A stretch of DNA of 64,000 bases. It comes from Pelagibacterium sp. 26DY04 (GTDB lineage: Bacteria > Pseudomonadota > Alphaproteobacteria > Rhizobiales > Devosiaceae). Location: positions 434,001 through 498,000 of the forward strand of contig NZ_CP101731.1 of assembly GCF_031202305.1 (NCBI RefSeq). The letters run 5' to 3'. Positions 8,420 through 17,410 of this stretch are shown here, piece after piece. Numbering within the stretch: the first letter of the stretch is position 1; the number at the start of each line of letters is the position of its first letter. The notes beneath the pieces were generated by a model. The model did no database searches. It was not told the origin of the DNA and saw only the letters and a program-made list of their open reading frames with translations. The position numbers were made by a program, and so were the translations under genes.

Positions 8420-10789
8420 ATGAGCAAAGTCGCTGAAATCTTCGAAACCCTCGAATATGGCCCGGCCCCCGAGGCCGCCGGCCCGGCGCTGGAATGGCTG
8501 GACAAGCATGGGCGCAAGTTCGGGCACTTTATCGATGGCGGCTTTACCAAGCCGGGCAAGACGTTCGCTTCGACCAATCCGGCCAATGGGGAAAGGCTCG
8601 CCGATGTGAGCGAAGGCTCCGAGGCCGATGTGGATAAGGCCGTCAAGGCCGCCCGCGCGGCGTTCTCCGGCTGGTCGGGTCTTTCGGGCTATGAGCGCGC
8701 CAAATATCTTTACGCCATCGCGCGGCAGATCCAGAAGGAAAGCCGGCTCTTCGCCGTGCTCGAAACGCTCGACAACGGCAAGCCGATCCGCGAGACGCGC
8801 GATATCGACATCCCGCTCGTGGCGCGGCATTTCTACCACCACGCCGGCTGGGCCCAGCATATCGAAAAGAGCTTCCCCGACCACGTGCCCTATGGCGTGT
8901 GCGGCCAGATAATTCCGTGGAACTTCCCGCTGCTGATGCTGGCCTGGAAGATTGCGCCCGCATTGGCGGCGGGTAACACCGTGGTCTTGAAGCCGGCCGA
9001 GTTTACCTCGCTGACTGCGCTGCTGTTCGCCGAAATCTGCGCCCGTATCGGCCTCCCCAAAGGCGTGGTCAATATCGTGACCGGCGCAGGGGAGACGGGC
9101 GAGGCCATCGTCAACCACCCCGATATCGACAAGATCGCCTTCACCGGCTCGACCGAAGTGGGCAAGATCATCCGCCGCGCCACTGCCGGCTCGGGCAAGG
9201 GACTCTCGCTGGAGCTGGGCGGAAAATCGCCCTTCGTCGTCTTCGAAGACGCCGATCTCGACAGCGCCGTCGAAGGGCTGGTCGATGCCATCTGGTTCAA
9301 CCAGGGGCAGGTGTGCTGCGCCGGCTCCCGGCTGCTGATCCAGGAATCGATCGAGGACAAATTCATCGCCAAGATCAAGGCGCGCATGAAGACCCTGCGC
9401 GTCGGCGATCCGCTCGACAAGTCCGTTGATATCGGCGCGCTGGTGGCTCCGGTGCAGGTTGAGCGGGTGCTCGACCTGCTCAAAACCGGGAGACTAGAGG
9501 GTGGCGAATTTTATTCGCCCGACACCGAAATTCCGGGCGATGGCTGCTATGTGCGCCCGACGCTGGTGACCGGCATTTCGCCGGCTCATACGCTGGCGAG
9601 CGAGGAAATCTTCGGGCCCGTGCTGGTCGCCATGAGCTTCCGCACCCCCGAGGAAGCGGTGGCGCTGGCCAACAACACTAGATACGGGCTAGCGGCATCG
9701 GTTTGGACGGAAAACGTAAACCTCGCCCTCGATATCGCGCCGAAAATCAAGGCCGGCGTCGTCTGGGTCAATTCCACCAACCAGTTCGACGCCTCGGTCG
9801 GCTTCGGCGGCTACCGCGAATCCGGCTTCGGCCGCGAGGGCGGTCGCGAGGGGATGGGCGCGTATCTCAAGCCCGCTTGGGAGAAAAAGCTCAAAGCCGC
9901 CCCAGCGCTAAAGCTGCCGGCTCCTGCCGAGGGCCGCGAGGTGGAGGGTATCGACAGGACCGCCAAGCTCTATATCGGCGGCAAGCAGGCCCGGCCCGAT
10001 TCTGGTTATGCCCGTCCGGTTCTCGCCTCGGACGGCAAGTATCTGGGCGAAGTGGGCGAGGGCAATCGCAAGGACATCCGCAACGCCGTCGAAGCCGCGC
10101 GCGCGGCGGCAGGCTGGGGCAATGCAACGGCCCACAACCGCAGTCAGGTTCTCTATTACCTCGGCGAAAATCTCGACTACCGTAAGGCCGAGTTCGCCGA
10201 CCGGATCCGGTCGATGACCGGGGCTTCCGCCAATGCGGCCAGGCGCGAGGTCGAGCTTTCCGTCGAGCGGCTGTTCGCCTTCGCCGGCTGGGCCGACAAA
10301 TTCGATGGCGCGGTGCACAATCCACCGGCGCGCATGATGGCGGTGGCCATGGTCGAACCCGTCGGCGTGCTCGGCATCGCCGCTCCGATCGAGAGCCCGC
10401 TGCTCGGCGCCATGGCGCTTCTGGCTCCGGCGATTGCCATGGGCAATACGGTGGTGTTGATCCCCTCAGAGGCGCATCCGCTGGCGATGACCGATTTCTA
10501 CCAGGTGCTCGAGACCTCCGACGTCCCCGCTGGCGTCGTCAATATCGTGACCGGTCCGGCCACCTCGCTCGCCAAAACCCTGGCCGAGCATGACGGCGTA
10601 GACGGCATCTGGTTCGCCGGTTCGCTGGAGGCCAGCGCCGAGATCGAGCGCCTCTCGGCCGGGAACGTCAAGCAGAGCTGGACGACGCGCGGGCTGGGCT
10701 TGGATTGGTCCGATCCGGTGATGGAGGGCGACTACCTGCTGGGCAAGGCCACCCAGGTCAAGAACATCTGGGTGCCGTACGGCGCCTGA
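8420..10789 (+). CDS. Two-domain aldehyde dehydrogenase, ALDH16-like
   Basis: A 789-residue protein made of two aldehyde dehydrogenase domains. Residues 30-485 form a full ALDH: GQIIPWNFPLLMLAWK, FTGSTEVGK, LELGGKSPFVVFEDAD with the general-base Glu, and NQGQVCCAGSRL with the nucleophile at about Cys299. Residues 510-789 form a second, shortened ALDH-like domain that keeps the fold (PIESPLLGAMALLAPAIAMGNTVV) but has no catalytic cysteine motif. This matches the ALDH16 family, whose bacterial member has one active and one degenerate domain. Placed directly after deoC and before deoA, it probably oxidises the acetaldehyde released from deoxyribose-5-P; that substrate is inferred. Confidence 0.9.
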   Translation: MSKVAEIFETLEYGPAPEAAGPALEWLDKHGRKFGHFIDGGFTKPGKTFASTNPANGERLADVSEGSEADVDKAVKAARAAFSGWSGLSGYERAKYLYAIARQIQKESRLFAVLETLDNGKPIRETRDIDIPLVARHFYHHAGWAQHIEKSFPDHVPYGVCGQIIPWNFPLLMLAWKIAPALAAGNTVVLKPAEFTSLTALLFAEICARIGLPKGVVNIVTGAGETGEAIVNHPDIDKIAFTGSTEVGKIIRRATAGSGKGLSLELGGKSPFVVFEDADLDSAVEGLVDAIWFNQGQVCCAGSRLLIQESIEDKFIAKIKARMKTLRVGDPLDKSVDIGALVAPVQVERVLDLLKTGRLEGGEFYSPDTEIPGDGCYVRPTLVTGISPAHTLASEEIFGPVLVAMSFRTPEEAVALANNTRYGLAASVWTENVNLALDIAPKIKAGVVWVNSTNQFDASVGFGGYRESGFGREGGREGMGAYLKPAWEKKLKAAPALKLPAPAEGREVEGIDRTAKLYIGGKQARPDSGYARPVLASDGKYLGEVGEGNRKDIRNAVEAARAAAGWGNATAHNRSQVLYYLGENLDYRKAEFADRIRSMTGASANAARREVELSVERLFAFAGWADKFDGAVHNPPARMMAVAMVEPVGVLGIAAPIESPLLGAMALLAPAIAMGNTVVLIPSEAHPLAMTDFYQVLETSDVPAGVVNIVTGPATSLAKTLAEHDGVDGIWFAGSLEASAEIERLSAGNVKQSWTTRGLGLDWSDPVMEGDYLLGKATQVKNIWVPYGA

Positions 10790-10792
10790 TCC

Positions 10793-12112
10793 ATGACCCT
10801 TCTCCCCCAGGAAGTCATCGCCAAAAAGCGCGACGGCGGACAACTCGGCGCCGACGAAATCGCCGGGTTTATCGCCGGCATCACCTCGGGCGCGGTCAAT
10901 GATGCGCAGGCGGCGGCGTTCGCCATGGCCGTCTATTTCCAGAACATGTCCCTCGACGAGCGGGTGGCGCTGACCCTCGCCATGCGCGATTCCGGCCGGG
11001 TGCTCGACTGGTCCGACCTCGACGGGCCGGCCATCGACAAGCATTCGACCGGCGGGGTGGGCGACAATGTATCGCTCATGCTCGCCCCCATTCTTGCCGC
11101 ATGCGGGGCTTATGTGCCGATGATCTCGGGGCGCGGATTGGGCCATACCGGAGGCACGCTGGACAAGTTCGACGCCATTCCCGGCTATATGACCAACCCC
11201 GATATCGAAACGCTGCGCCGGGTGGTCAAAGGAGTGGGCTGCGCCATCATCGGCCAGACCGACGATCTGGCACCCGCCGACAGGCGGCTGTACGCCATCC
11301 GCGACGTGACGGCGACCGTGGAAAACATTTCGCTCATCACGGCATCGATCCTCTCCAAAAAGCTCGCCGCCGGGTTGGACGCGCTGATCTTAGACGTCAA
11401 GACCGGCTCGGGCGCCTTCATGAAAACGCTTGCCGATTCCGTGGGTCTGGCCGAGAGCCTGGTTGCCGTGGCCAATGGCGCTGGGATGACCACTGGGGCG
11501 CTGATCACCGATATGAGCCAGCCTCTCGCCTCCGCAGCGGGCAATTGGCTGGAAGTGAAAAACGCCATCGATTTTCTTACCGGCACACACCGGGACAAGC
11601 GGCTCGAAGAGGTGACGCTGGCGCTTTGCGCCCAGGGTCTGGTGCTGGGTGGCATGGCGCTCGATGCCGATGACGGCTTGCTACGAGCCAGGATGGCGCT
11701 CGAAAGCGGCAGGGCGGCGGAGAAATTCTTCGCCATGGCCAATGCGCTGGGCTCCTGGCACGATCTGAGCGCTTACGCGCCTGATCCCACCCCGATCGTC
11801 AGGGATGTCTATCCACTGACCGAAGGGGTCGTGCAAAAGATCGATACGCGCGCCGTGGGCATGGCCGTCGTCGTACTCGGCGGAGGACGTATCGACCCCA
11901 AGCAAAAGATCGACTATCACGTCGGCTTCGATCACCTGGCCGGGCTGGGTGCGAGGGTGGACGCGCGGACGCCGATCGCCCGTATCCACGCCCGCGACGA
12001 TGCCGCCGCCAGCGAGGCTGAAGAGCGGTTGCGGCGGGCCTATCTGATCGGCGAGCCGGCCGCTTCCGCGCCGGTGATCTATGACCATATTCCACCTCAA
12101 GGAGGCCAATGA
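10793..12112 (+). CDS. deoA: Thymidine phosphorylase
   Basis: A 439-residue pyrimidine nucleoside phosphorylase that converts thymidine or deoxyuridine plus phosphate to the base and deoxyribose-1-phosphate. The glycosyl-transferase family 3 signature [14 protein letters not shown] is intact, as are [14 protein letters not shown] and [13 protein letters not shown]. Length is normal for DeoA. It begins 3 bp after the aldehyde dehydrogenase gene, and its stop is shared with the first bases of deoB. Confidence 0.95.
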   Translation: MTLLPQEVIAKKRDGGQLGADEIAGFIAGITSGAVNDAQAAAFAMAVYFQNMSLDERVALTLAMRDSGRVLDWSDLDGPAIDKHSTGGVGDNVSLMLAPILAACGAYVPMISGRGLGHTGGTLDKFDAIPGYMTNPDIETLRRVVKGVGCAIIGQTDDLAPADRRLYAIRDVTATVENISLITASILSKKLAAGLDALILDVKTGSGAFMKTLADSVGLAESLVAVANGAGMTTGALITDMSQPLASAAGNWLEVKNAIDFLTGTHRDKRLEEVTLALCAQGLVLGGMALDADDGLLRARMALESGRAAEKFFAMANALGSWHDLSAYAPDPTPIVRDVYPLTEGVVQKIDTRAVGMAVVVLGGGRIDPKQKIDYHVGFDHLAGLGARVDARTPIARIHARDDAAASEAEERLRRAYLIGEPAASAPVIYDHIPPQGGQ

Positions 12113-13329
12113 TGCCCCGCGCCATTCTCTGCTTGCTCGATAGCTTCGGCATCGGCGGGGCTCCCGATGCCGCCGATTTCGGTGATGCCGGCGCCGACAC
12201 GCTCGGCCATATCGCCCAGGCCTGCGCCGATGGGCGCGGCGATATCGAGGGCGTGCGCTCGGGCCCGCTTTACCTGCCCAATCTCGATGGCATGGGGCTT
12301 GGTGCTGCGGCGGAACTATCCACTGGCGCCGTGCCGCCGGGGTTGACCAGCACGCCGCTGGGCGGCCGCTGGGGCGTGGGGCGCGAGGTCTCGATCGGCA
12401 AGGATACGCCTTCGGGCCATTGGGAGATCGCCGGGGTGCCGGTGCCGTTCGCCTGGGGCTATTTCCCCGACGACAAACCCGCCTTCCCCCAGGAGTTGCT
12501 GGACAAGATCTACGCGGCCGCAGGTCTGGACGGCTCGCTCGCCAATACCCATGCCTCGGGCACGCAGGTGATCGAGGATTTCGGCGAGGAATCGATTTCG
12601 ACCGACAAGCCGATTTTCTACACCTCGGTGGATTCTGTATTCCAGATCGCGGCGCATGAAACCCATTTCGGGCTCGAACGGCTCTATGAGCTGTGCCAGA
12701 CCGTGTTCCAGTTCACCGCTCCCATGAAGATCGGCCGCGTCATCGCGCGGCCCTTCGTGGGCGAGACGGCGGAGACCTTCAAGCGCACCGGCAACCGGCG
12801 CGATTTCGCCATCGACCCTCCTGAAGACACCATTCTCGACCGCTTGAAAGCTGCTGGCCGCCAGGTCTATGCCATCGGCAAGGTGTCCGACATCTATGCC
12901 GGCCGCGGGGTGACCCACAAGATCAAGGCCTCGGGCAATATGGTGCTGTTCGACCGCACGCTCGAAGCCATGGATATGGCCGCCGACGGGGCAATGGTCT
13001 TCACCAATTTCGTCGATTTCGACACCGAGTACGGCCATCGGCGCGATCCGGGCGGCTATGCCAACGAGCTGGAGAAATTCGACCGGCGCTTGCCCGAACT
13101 GATCGCCAGGCTGCGCGATGACGACCTTCTGGTCGTCACCGCCGATCATGGCAACGACCCCACCTGGCGGGGAACCGATCATACGCGCGAGCAGGTGCCG
13201 ATTCTGCTTTTCTCGCGCGCGCTGGGCAAGGGATCGATTGGCTTGCGCCCGGTTCTGTCCGATATTGGCGAAACCATCGCCCATTGGCTGGGGATTGCGC
13301 CCGGCAAGCACGGGACGAGCGCGTTATAA
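12112..13329 (+). CDS. deoB: Phosphopentomutase
   Basis: A roughly 405-residue alkaline-phosphatase-superfamily mutase that interconverts (deoxy)ribose-1-phosphate and (deoxy)ribose-5-phosphate, linking the phosphorylases to DeoC. Metal-site motifs are visible at both ends: [20 protein letters not shown] at the N terminus and [19 protein letters not shown] near the C terminus. Two ATGs lie in tandem at 12109 and 12112; the GGAGG at 12101-12105 is better spaced for 12112. The gene overlaps the deoA stop. Confidence 0.94.
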   Translation: MPRAILCLLDSFGIGGAPDAADFGDAGADTLGHIAQACADGRGDIEGVRSGPLYLPNLDGMGLGAAAELSTGAVPPGLTSTPLGGRWGVGREVSIGKDTPSGHWEIAGVPVPFAWGYFPDDKPAFPQELLDKIYAAAGLDGSLANTHASGTQVIEDFGEESISTDKPIFYTSVDSVFQIAAHETHFGLERLYELCQTVFQFTAPMKIGRVIARPFVGETAETFKRTGNRRDFAIDPPEDTILDRLKAAGRQVYAIGKVSDIYAGRGVTHKIKASGNMVLFDRTLEAMDMAADGAMVFTNFVDFDTEYGHRRDPGGYANELEKFDRRLPELIARLRDDDLLVVTADHGNDPTWRGTDHTREQVPILLFSRALGKGSIGLRPVLSDIGETIAHWLGIAPGKHGTSAL

Positions 13330-13347
13330 CAACAAAGGGCGGACATC

Positions 13348-13977
13348 ATGCAGAACCTTACCATCGTCGATCACCCGCTTGTGCAGCACAAGCTGACCAT
13401 CATGCGCTGCAAGGACACCTCGACGGCAAGCTTCCGCCGGCTGCTGCGCGAGATCGCGCATCTTTTGTGCTATGAGGTGACGCGTGATCTCGAGGTCGAA
13501 TATATCGACATCGAAACGCCGGTCGGCCCCACCCGGGCACCCACGCTCAAGGGCAAGAAGCTGGTTTTCGCCTCGATCCTGCGTGCAGGCGAAGGGCTTT
13601 TGACTGGCATGCTCGACCTGGTGCCGTCGGCGCGCGTGGCTCATATCGGGCTGTACCGCGATCCCGAAACGCTTGAAGCTGTGGAATATTACTTCAAGGC
13701 GCCGTCGGACGCCGCCGACCGGCTGGTGATCGTCGTCGATCCCATGCTGGCCACGGCCAATTCGGCGGTGGCGGCGGTGGAAAAGCTCAAGGCGCGCGGT
13801 GCCAACAACATCCGCTTCCTGTGCCTTCTCGCCGCGCCCGAAGGCGTCGAGCGGTTCACCAAGGCGCATCCCGACGTGCCGATCTTCACCGCCAGCCTCG
13901 ACGAAAAACTCAACGAGCATGGCTATATCGTCCCCGGTCTGGGGGATGCGGGCGACCGGATGTACGGGACGCGGTAA
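13348..13977 (+). CDS. upp: Uracil phosphoribosyltransferase
   Basis: A 209-residue enzyme that makes UMP from uracil and PRPP, salvaging the base released by the operon. Recognisable features are [18 protein letters not shown] at the N terminus, [16 protein letters not shown], the PRPP-binding stretch [15 protein letters not shown] and the C-terminal uracil site [16 protein letters not shown]. The PRPP loop usually reads DPMLATGGS or DPMLATGNS, so the Ala in DPMLATANS is a substitution worth noting. It is last in the operon, 18 bp after deoB. Confidence 0.95.
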   Translation: MQNLTIVDHPLVQHKLTIMRCKDTSTASFRRLLREIAHLLCYEVTRDLEVEYIDIETPVGPTRAPTLKGKKLVFASILRAGEGLLTGMLDLVPSARVAHIGLYRDPETLEAVEYYFKAPSDAADRLVIVVDPMLATANSAVAAVEKLKARGANNIRFLCLLAAPEGVERFTKAHPDVPIFTASLDEKLNEHGYIVPGLGDAGDRMYGTR

Positions 13978-14014
13978 AAGCCTGGGGCGTTTTTGCATGC
14001 CGTTACCGCTGCGC

Positions 14015-14070
14015 CCCCCTCATCCGACCGCTTCGCGGCCACCTTCTCCCACCAGGGGAGAAGGTGAGCC
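14015..14070. repeat. Dispersed palindromic (REP-like) element
   Basis: ACCTTCTCCC and GGGAGAAGGT (14041-14050, 14056-14065) form a perfect 10-bp inverted repeat, preceded by a second small palindrome around CCGCTTCGCGG. The same CCTTCTCCC/CTGGTGGG family recurs at 45340-45500 and 45770-45870. It sits downstream of upp and may act as a transcription end or mRNA-stabilising hairpin. The type is widespread in Rhizobiales genomes. Confidence 0.6.
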
Positions 14071-14124
14071 CGGTGCAGCGTCTAGGTAAGAATCTCGCAG
14101 CCTGCCAAAGAGCAGGTTCAAATA

Positions 14125-14742
14125 CTACCTCTTGAGCGGCAGGCCGTAGCTGATCAACTCCGCCCGAAGAGCTTCCGGCGTGGAGAAGTGGATGGTCTCC
14201 ATCCCCACGGCACGCGCCGAGACCACATTGGCCTCATTGTCGTCGATGAACACGCACGATTCCGGTGCCAATCCGTAGCGATCGCAGAACAGGCGGAAGA
14301 TGCGCGGATCGGGCTTGACCAGCTTTTCCAGCCCCGAGACCACCACGCCGTCGAATTTTTCCAGGAACGGCCATTCATCGAGCACAGACACCCATTTCTC
14401 CCAGGAGAAATTGGTGATGGCGAAGGTGGGGATGTCGGCCTCGATCAACTCGTTATGGATATCGACGGTGCCCTGATAGATGCCGCCGATGGTTTCCTTC
14501 CAGCGCGTGTCATAGGCCTGGATCTCGCGCCAATAGCGCGGAAAGCGGGTGATGAGCTTGGCAACGCCCTCGGCATAGATATCCCCGGCGTCGAATTCGA
14601 GGTTCCAGTCCTTGGTGCAGATCGTGTCGCCGAACCATTGCGCCTCCTCCTCGGTATCGAAGAGCTTGCGGAACAGATACATCGGGTTCCAGTCAACGAA
14701 GACGCCGCCGAGATCGAAGACGGGGATGAGGGGTTCTGACAT
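14125..14742 (-). CDS. HAD family hydrolase (YihX-like)
   Basis: A 205-residue HAD-superfamily subfamily IA hydrolase. Motif I is VFDLGGVFVDWN, with the nucleophile Asp and a Gly in place of the second Asp, as in YihX-type sugar phosphatases. Motif II is ITNFSW, the Lys is in LVKPDPRIF and motif III is CVFIDDNEANV. ATG at 14742 has GGAG eight bases upstream. It probably removes phosphate from a small sugar or nucleotide; the substrate is unknown. It is convergent with the nucleoside operon and separate from the pilus genes. Confidence 0.87.
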   Translation of the reverse strand: MSEPLIPVFDLGGVFVDWNPMYLFRKLFDTEEEAQWFGDTICTKDWNLEFDAGDIYAEGVAKLITRFPRYWREIQAYDTRWKETIGGIYQGTVDIHNELIEADIPTFAITNFSWEKWVSVLDEWPFLEKFDGVVVSGLEKLVKPDPRIFRLFCDRYGLAPESCVFIDDNEANVVSARAVGMETIHFSTPEALRAELISYGLPLKR

Positions 14743-14816
14743 GGGGAAACTCCGATTGTAGCGCGAGGAGGGACAGCGTCCTCCATGTCAGCTTGCGTGG
14801 TTGTTGGCAACCGTGG

Positions 14817-15587
14817 CTAGCACCACCGTTGACGACGGCACCAATCCTGCCATTGGTCCCACCAGTTGCGTTCATCGTCGTCGCCTTGATTGTCGTCGTT
14901 CCCGGCATCGGCATCATCATCGGCGGCATCCTCAGTCCCATCATCTTCGTCCGACGATTGGCCCTCCTCGCCTTCTCCGGATTCCTCGTCCTCGCCAGCT
15001 TCATCGGAAGGTGAGGTTGGCCCTGTCGCAGATGTAAAGCCGAAGTCGTCGGTCTGCTCGCGCAGGAGATGGACGGAGCGCTGTTCGAGATTCATCGTGC
15101 CGTTGAATACGAGGCCGAACAGAGGCGTGAAATCATAGGCCGCGGTGGCGATGATGACGTGATGTCCCTCACCCAGATCCATGAGATCGGCGGTAAGCTC
15201 GTAGCTCTCGCCGGGCTCTTCTTCCACGGTCCAGTTGTATTCCGTGGCACCCGTCACCCGAGCGGAATTTCCCTCGACCTTGACGATGGTGAAACGCAGC
15301 TTGGTCCGGTCGAAATCGAATGGACGCATGATCGCTTCACCGGCATCGATAACCGCCTGCACGTCCTCCTCCGTGACCATAGTCCTACGAGCTATCTGGT
15401 CGCTGACGGTCGTTGCGAATTGTCCCAGCTTGCGGTCGATTGCAAGGGCTTGGGTTATGTCGGTGGCGCCGAGATAGAGGATGAGCAGCATTGGCGCGAT
15501 CATCGCGAACTCGACGGCGGCGACGCCCTCAGGGTTGCGAAGGAAACGAACCAATTGGGAGAGAATATCGAAGTGACTGCGGCTCAT
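14817..15587 (-). CDS. TadE/TadG-like pseudopilin with acidic C-terminal tail
   Basis: A 256-residue protein with the TadE-like N terminus: a short basic segment, then GVAAVEFAMIAPMLLILYLG, which is a prepilin-type cleavage region (E at +5) and membrane helix. The C-terminal 50 or so residues are very rich in Asp, Glu and Ser, ending in a Trp/Cys-containing peptide (WWDQWQDWCRRQRWC). ATG 15587 lies 2 bp after the upstream TadE gene stop; an in-frame start further upstream would overlap that gene. It probably acts in Tad pilus assembly as a minor pseudopilin. The acidic tail is not a usual TadE feature. Confidence 0.85.
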   Translation of the reverse strand: MSRSHFDILSQLVRFLRNPEGVAAVEFAMIAPMLLILYLGATDITQALAIDRKLGQFATTVSDQIARRTMVTEEDVQAVIDAGEAIMRPFDFDRTKLRFTIVKVEGNSARVTGATEYNWTVEEEPGESYELTADLMDLGEGHHVIIATAAYDFTPLFGLVFNGTMNLEQRSVHLLREQTDDFGFTSATGPTSPSDEAGEDEESGEGEEGQSSDEDDGTEDAADDDADAGNDDNQGDDDERNWWDQWQDWCRRQRWC

Positions 15588-15589
15588 GG

Positions 15590-16144
15590 CTAGAACGGCT
15601 CGGTTTGGATGACATGCGAGGTCGCCAAAAGCCGCTTGCCGTCCGCCATTTGGCCCGCATTCAGTCCGGGAACGTTCATGATGGTGGGCCATTTGTAATA
15701 GGCCTCAATAATGTAGTTTTTGCTTCCTGCGAAGGCAGGAAGAGGCTGGTCGACCGACATCACCCAGGCCCCGCTCGCCTGCTCAATCGGGTCGGACGGC
15801 GAAAAATCGGCGAAATCGTTGATCTCGGTGACGGCGATCCGCAGCTGATCGCAGTCGAACATGCCATAAAGCCGGCCACAGACTTCCCTGCGATAATCTT
15901 CCGCCGAAGCAACGCGGCTCAATTGCCCCGTGCGGATCAGGCGGGAGCTGTCGATCACGGCCGTGTCCAGCGCATAGCCGGCGAAAAAGACCAGCGCCGT
16001 CTCGATCGTTGCCCCGATGATGGCGAAAAATACTGGTCCCACCAGCGCGAATTCAATGGCGGTGACACCGCGATCGGACCGCGCGAAACGCCGCGCCAGC
16101 CGCGTGAGCGGTCCGATGGGCTTTTCCTTTTCCGTGATGGTCAT
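15590..16144 (-). CDS. TadE-like pseudopilin
   Basis: A 184-residue TadE-like protein with FARSDRGVTAIEFALVGPVF, a prepilin peptidase type site (G|VTAIE) followed by one hydrophobic helix. The rest is a periplasmic domain with two cysteines (VCGRLYGMFDCDQ). The chosen ATG at 16144 has GCGAGCAGGC upstream; an in-frame start 10 codons earlier is less likely. It forms a two-gene unit with the TadE-like gene that follows. It should be processed by the CpaA peptidase encoded at 17411. Confidence 0.87.
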   Translation of the reverse strand: MTITEKEKPIGPLTRLARRFARSDRGVTAIEFALVGPVFFAIIGATIETALVFFAGYALDTAVIDSSRLIRTGQLSRVASAEDYRREVCGRLYGMFDCDQLRIAVTEINDFADFSPSDPIEQASGAWVMSVDQPLPAFAGSKNYIIEAYYKWPTIMNVPGLNAGQMADGKRLLATSHVIQTEPF

Positions 16145-16274
16145 GCCTGCTCGCCCCCGAGAACCGGGGCACAATACGCAGGGCGTTCCTAACCGAAAGT
16201 TAGGGTTTGCACCCGGTGCGGGGTCAATCGCTGAGAGCGTAAACGGGTAACTAACCGGGGTTGTGCAATTGCCG

Positions 16275-16739
16275 CTAGTTCGCGGCGGCGCCGTCGACCA
16301 GCGTGCTCGAAGCGATGACGTTGGACGTGTAGCTGGTGTCGTCGCCCAGCATGATCACCGGCTGGCAATTGGGCGCGCAGGCGACCGAGGTGCGCTGGGC
16401 GCCCGAAAAGATCGTAACGGTGTCGGATTTGAGCTGCGCCACCTCGACCACCGTGTCGGCGATCGGATCGCCGTTGGCATCGAGAATGATCATATTGGTG
16501 CGTCCATAGCTTCTGCCGGTGAGGATCAGCGTCTGGGGATCCTGGATGGTGACGTCGGCGACGGCGGGATTGCCGATGATCACCGTGGCTGCGGGCGCAT
16601 TGATGCGCAGGATGCGGGCCATATTGGCATTGACGGTCACCGTCACCGCTTCCTGGTCCTGGGCAAAGGCCGCCGGAAGACCGAGGCCGGTTACCGACAG
16701 GGCCGCAGCCAACAGCACGCGGCGCAACACGATTGGCAT
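16275..16739 (-). CDS. Stand-alone pilus assembly N-terminal domain protein
   Basis: A 154-residue exported protein with a signal peptide (cleavage near PAAFAQ, residue 26) and one domain matching the T2SS/pilus secretin N-terminal region (NMARILRINAPAATVIIGNP, then LILTGRSYGRTNMIILDANG). The same domain begins CpaC (19172), so this looks like a free-standing copy of the secretin's periplasmic gate domain. It faces away from the flp pilin gene across a 300-bp control region. A role in Tad secretin assembly is an inference from that likeness and the neighbours. Confidence 0.82.
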   Translation of the reverse strand: MPIVLRRVLLAAALSVTGLGLPAAFAQDQEAVTVTVNANMARILRINAPAATVIIGNPAVADVTIQDPQTLILTGRSYGRTNMIILDANGDPIADTVVEVAQLKSDTVTIFSGAQRTSVACAPNCQPVIMLGDDTSYTSNVIASSTLVDGAAAN

Positions 16740-17039
16740 GGCAACTTCCCGCCTTCTAAAACATGGTTACCCGACTATGGCCGGCAATGGTTACGAATTG
16801 GCAAATGCCTGGACGACGGCTTGGTTATGGTTTCGAAAGTCTTTCTGTCTCGAATAGTTTGAAATTTATCAAATGCGGTACGATTTGTTAGTTATGTGGA
16901 GTATTGGTGCGGAACTGGCGAGTTTGGCGGCTCCGATTAACTCAATTTCAACTGGGGCGGCTTAGCGTCAAAAACATGTTCGATGTGTGACGCGTCGAAC
17001 GATGTCGTCACAAGAGGACGCACGGACAAGGAGCTAGTC
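16740..17039. other. 300-bp divergent control region between pilus genes
   Basis: No gene is seen here. The stretch is more AT-rich than its surroundings (around 16850-16890) and must hold the promoters of the leftward pilus-domain gene and the rightward flp gene. The strong ribosome binding site AAGGAG at 17029-17034 belongs to flp. A CtrA-like motif is listed separately. Confidence 0.6.
16937..16952 (+). promoter_or_regulatory. Candidate CtrA-type site upstream of flp
   Basis: TTAA, seven bases, TCAAC lies about 90 bp before the flp start. The alphaproteobacterial CtrA consensus is TTAA-N7-TTAA(C), so this is one base away. CtrA controls pilin genes in Caulobacter, which makes it plausible, but the match is short. 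Confidence 0.35.
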
Positions 17040-17261
17040 ATGAATCTTTTGAAGAAATTCGCCGCCGACGAATCCGGCGCAACTGCTATTGAATACGGTC
17101 TTATCGCGGCGCTGATGGCTGTTGCGGTTATTGCTGCGATCGGTTTGCTCGGCCCTCAACTAAATAGCGCGTTTACCGACATTGGTAGCGCCCTTAGCAC
17201 TACGGCTGCAACCGCAGACACCGCTGCGCCGACCACGCCTAATACCAGCACCACCCCATAA
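17040..17261 (+). CDS. Flp family type IVb pilin
   Basis: A 73-residue major pilin precursor. The leader MNLLKKFAADESG precedes the Flp processing region (SG|ATAIEYGLIAALMAVAVI), with Glu at +5 and the adjacent Tyr typical of Flp pilins, followed by one hydrophobic helix and a Thr/Ala/Pro-rich tail (TTPNTSTTP). The start is fixed by AAGGAG and the conserved leader. It is followed by a strong terminator, so it can be made in excess over the assembly genes downstream. Confidence 0.93.
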   Translation: MNLLKKFAADESGATAIEYGLIAALMAVAVIAAIGLLGPQLNSAFTDIGSALSTTAATADTAAPTTPNTSTTP

Positions 17262-17288
17262 GTCGGTACACGTTATCCTTGGTCGGTG

Positions 17289-17312
17289 AAAAGGGGGCTG
17301 CAGCCCCCTTTT
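17289..17312 (+). terminator. Terminator after flp
   Basis: AAAAGGGGGCTG and its exact reverse complement CAGCCCCCTTTT form a perfect 24-bp palindrome ending in four T, 27 bp after the pilin stop. This is a strong GC hairpin with a short T tail. It separates the pilin transcript from cpaA. Confidence 0.8.
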
Positions 17313-17410
17313 CCATTTCTACCGCGTATACTTGGGCATTTTCTACGAAACGGTTTGGTTACGAATACTGGCTATTGTTTCTGAGTTAAGCAAAAAAGAG
17401 CATTCACCAC

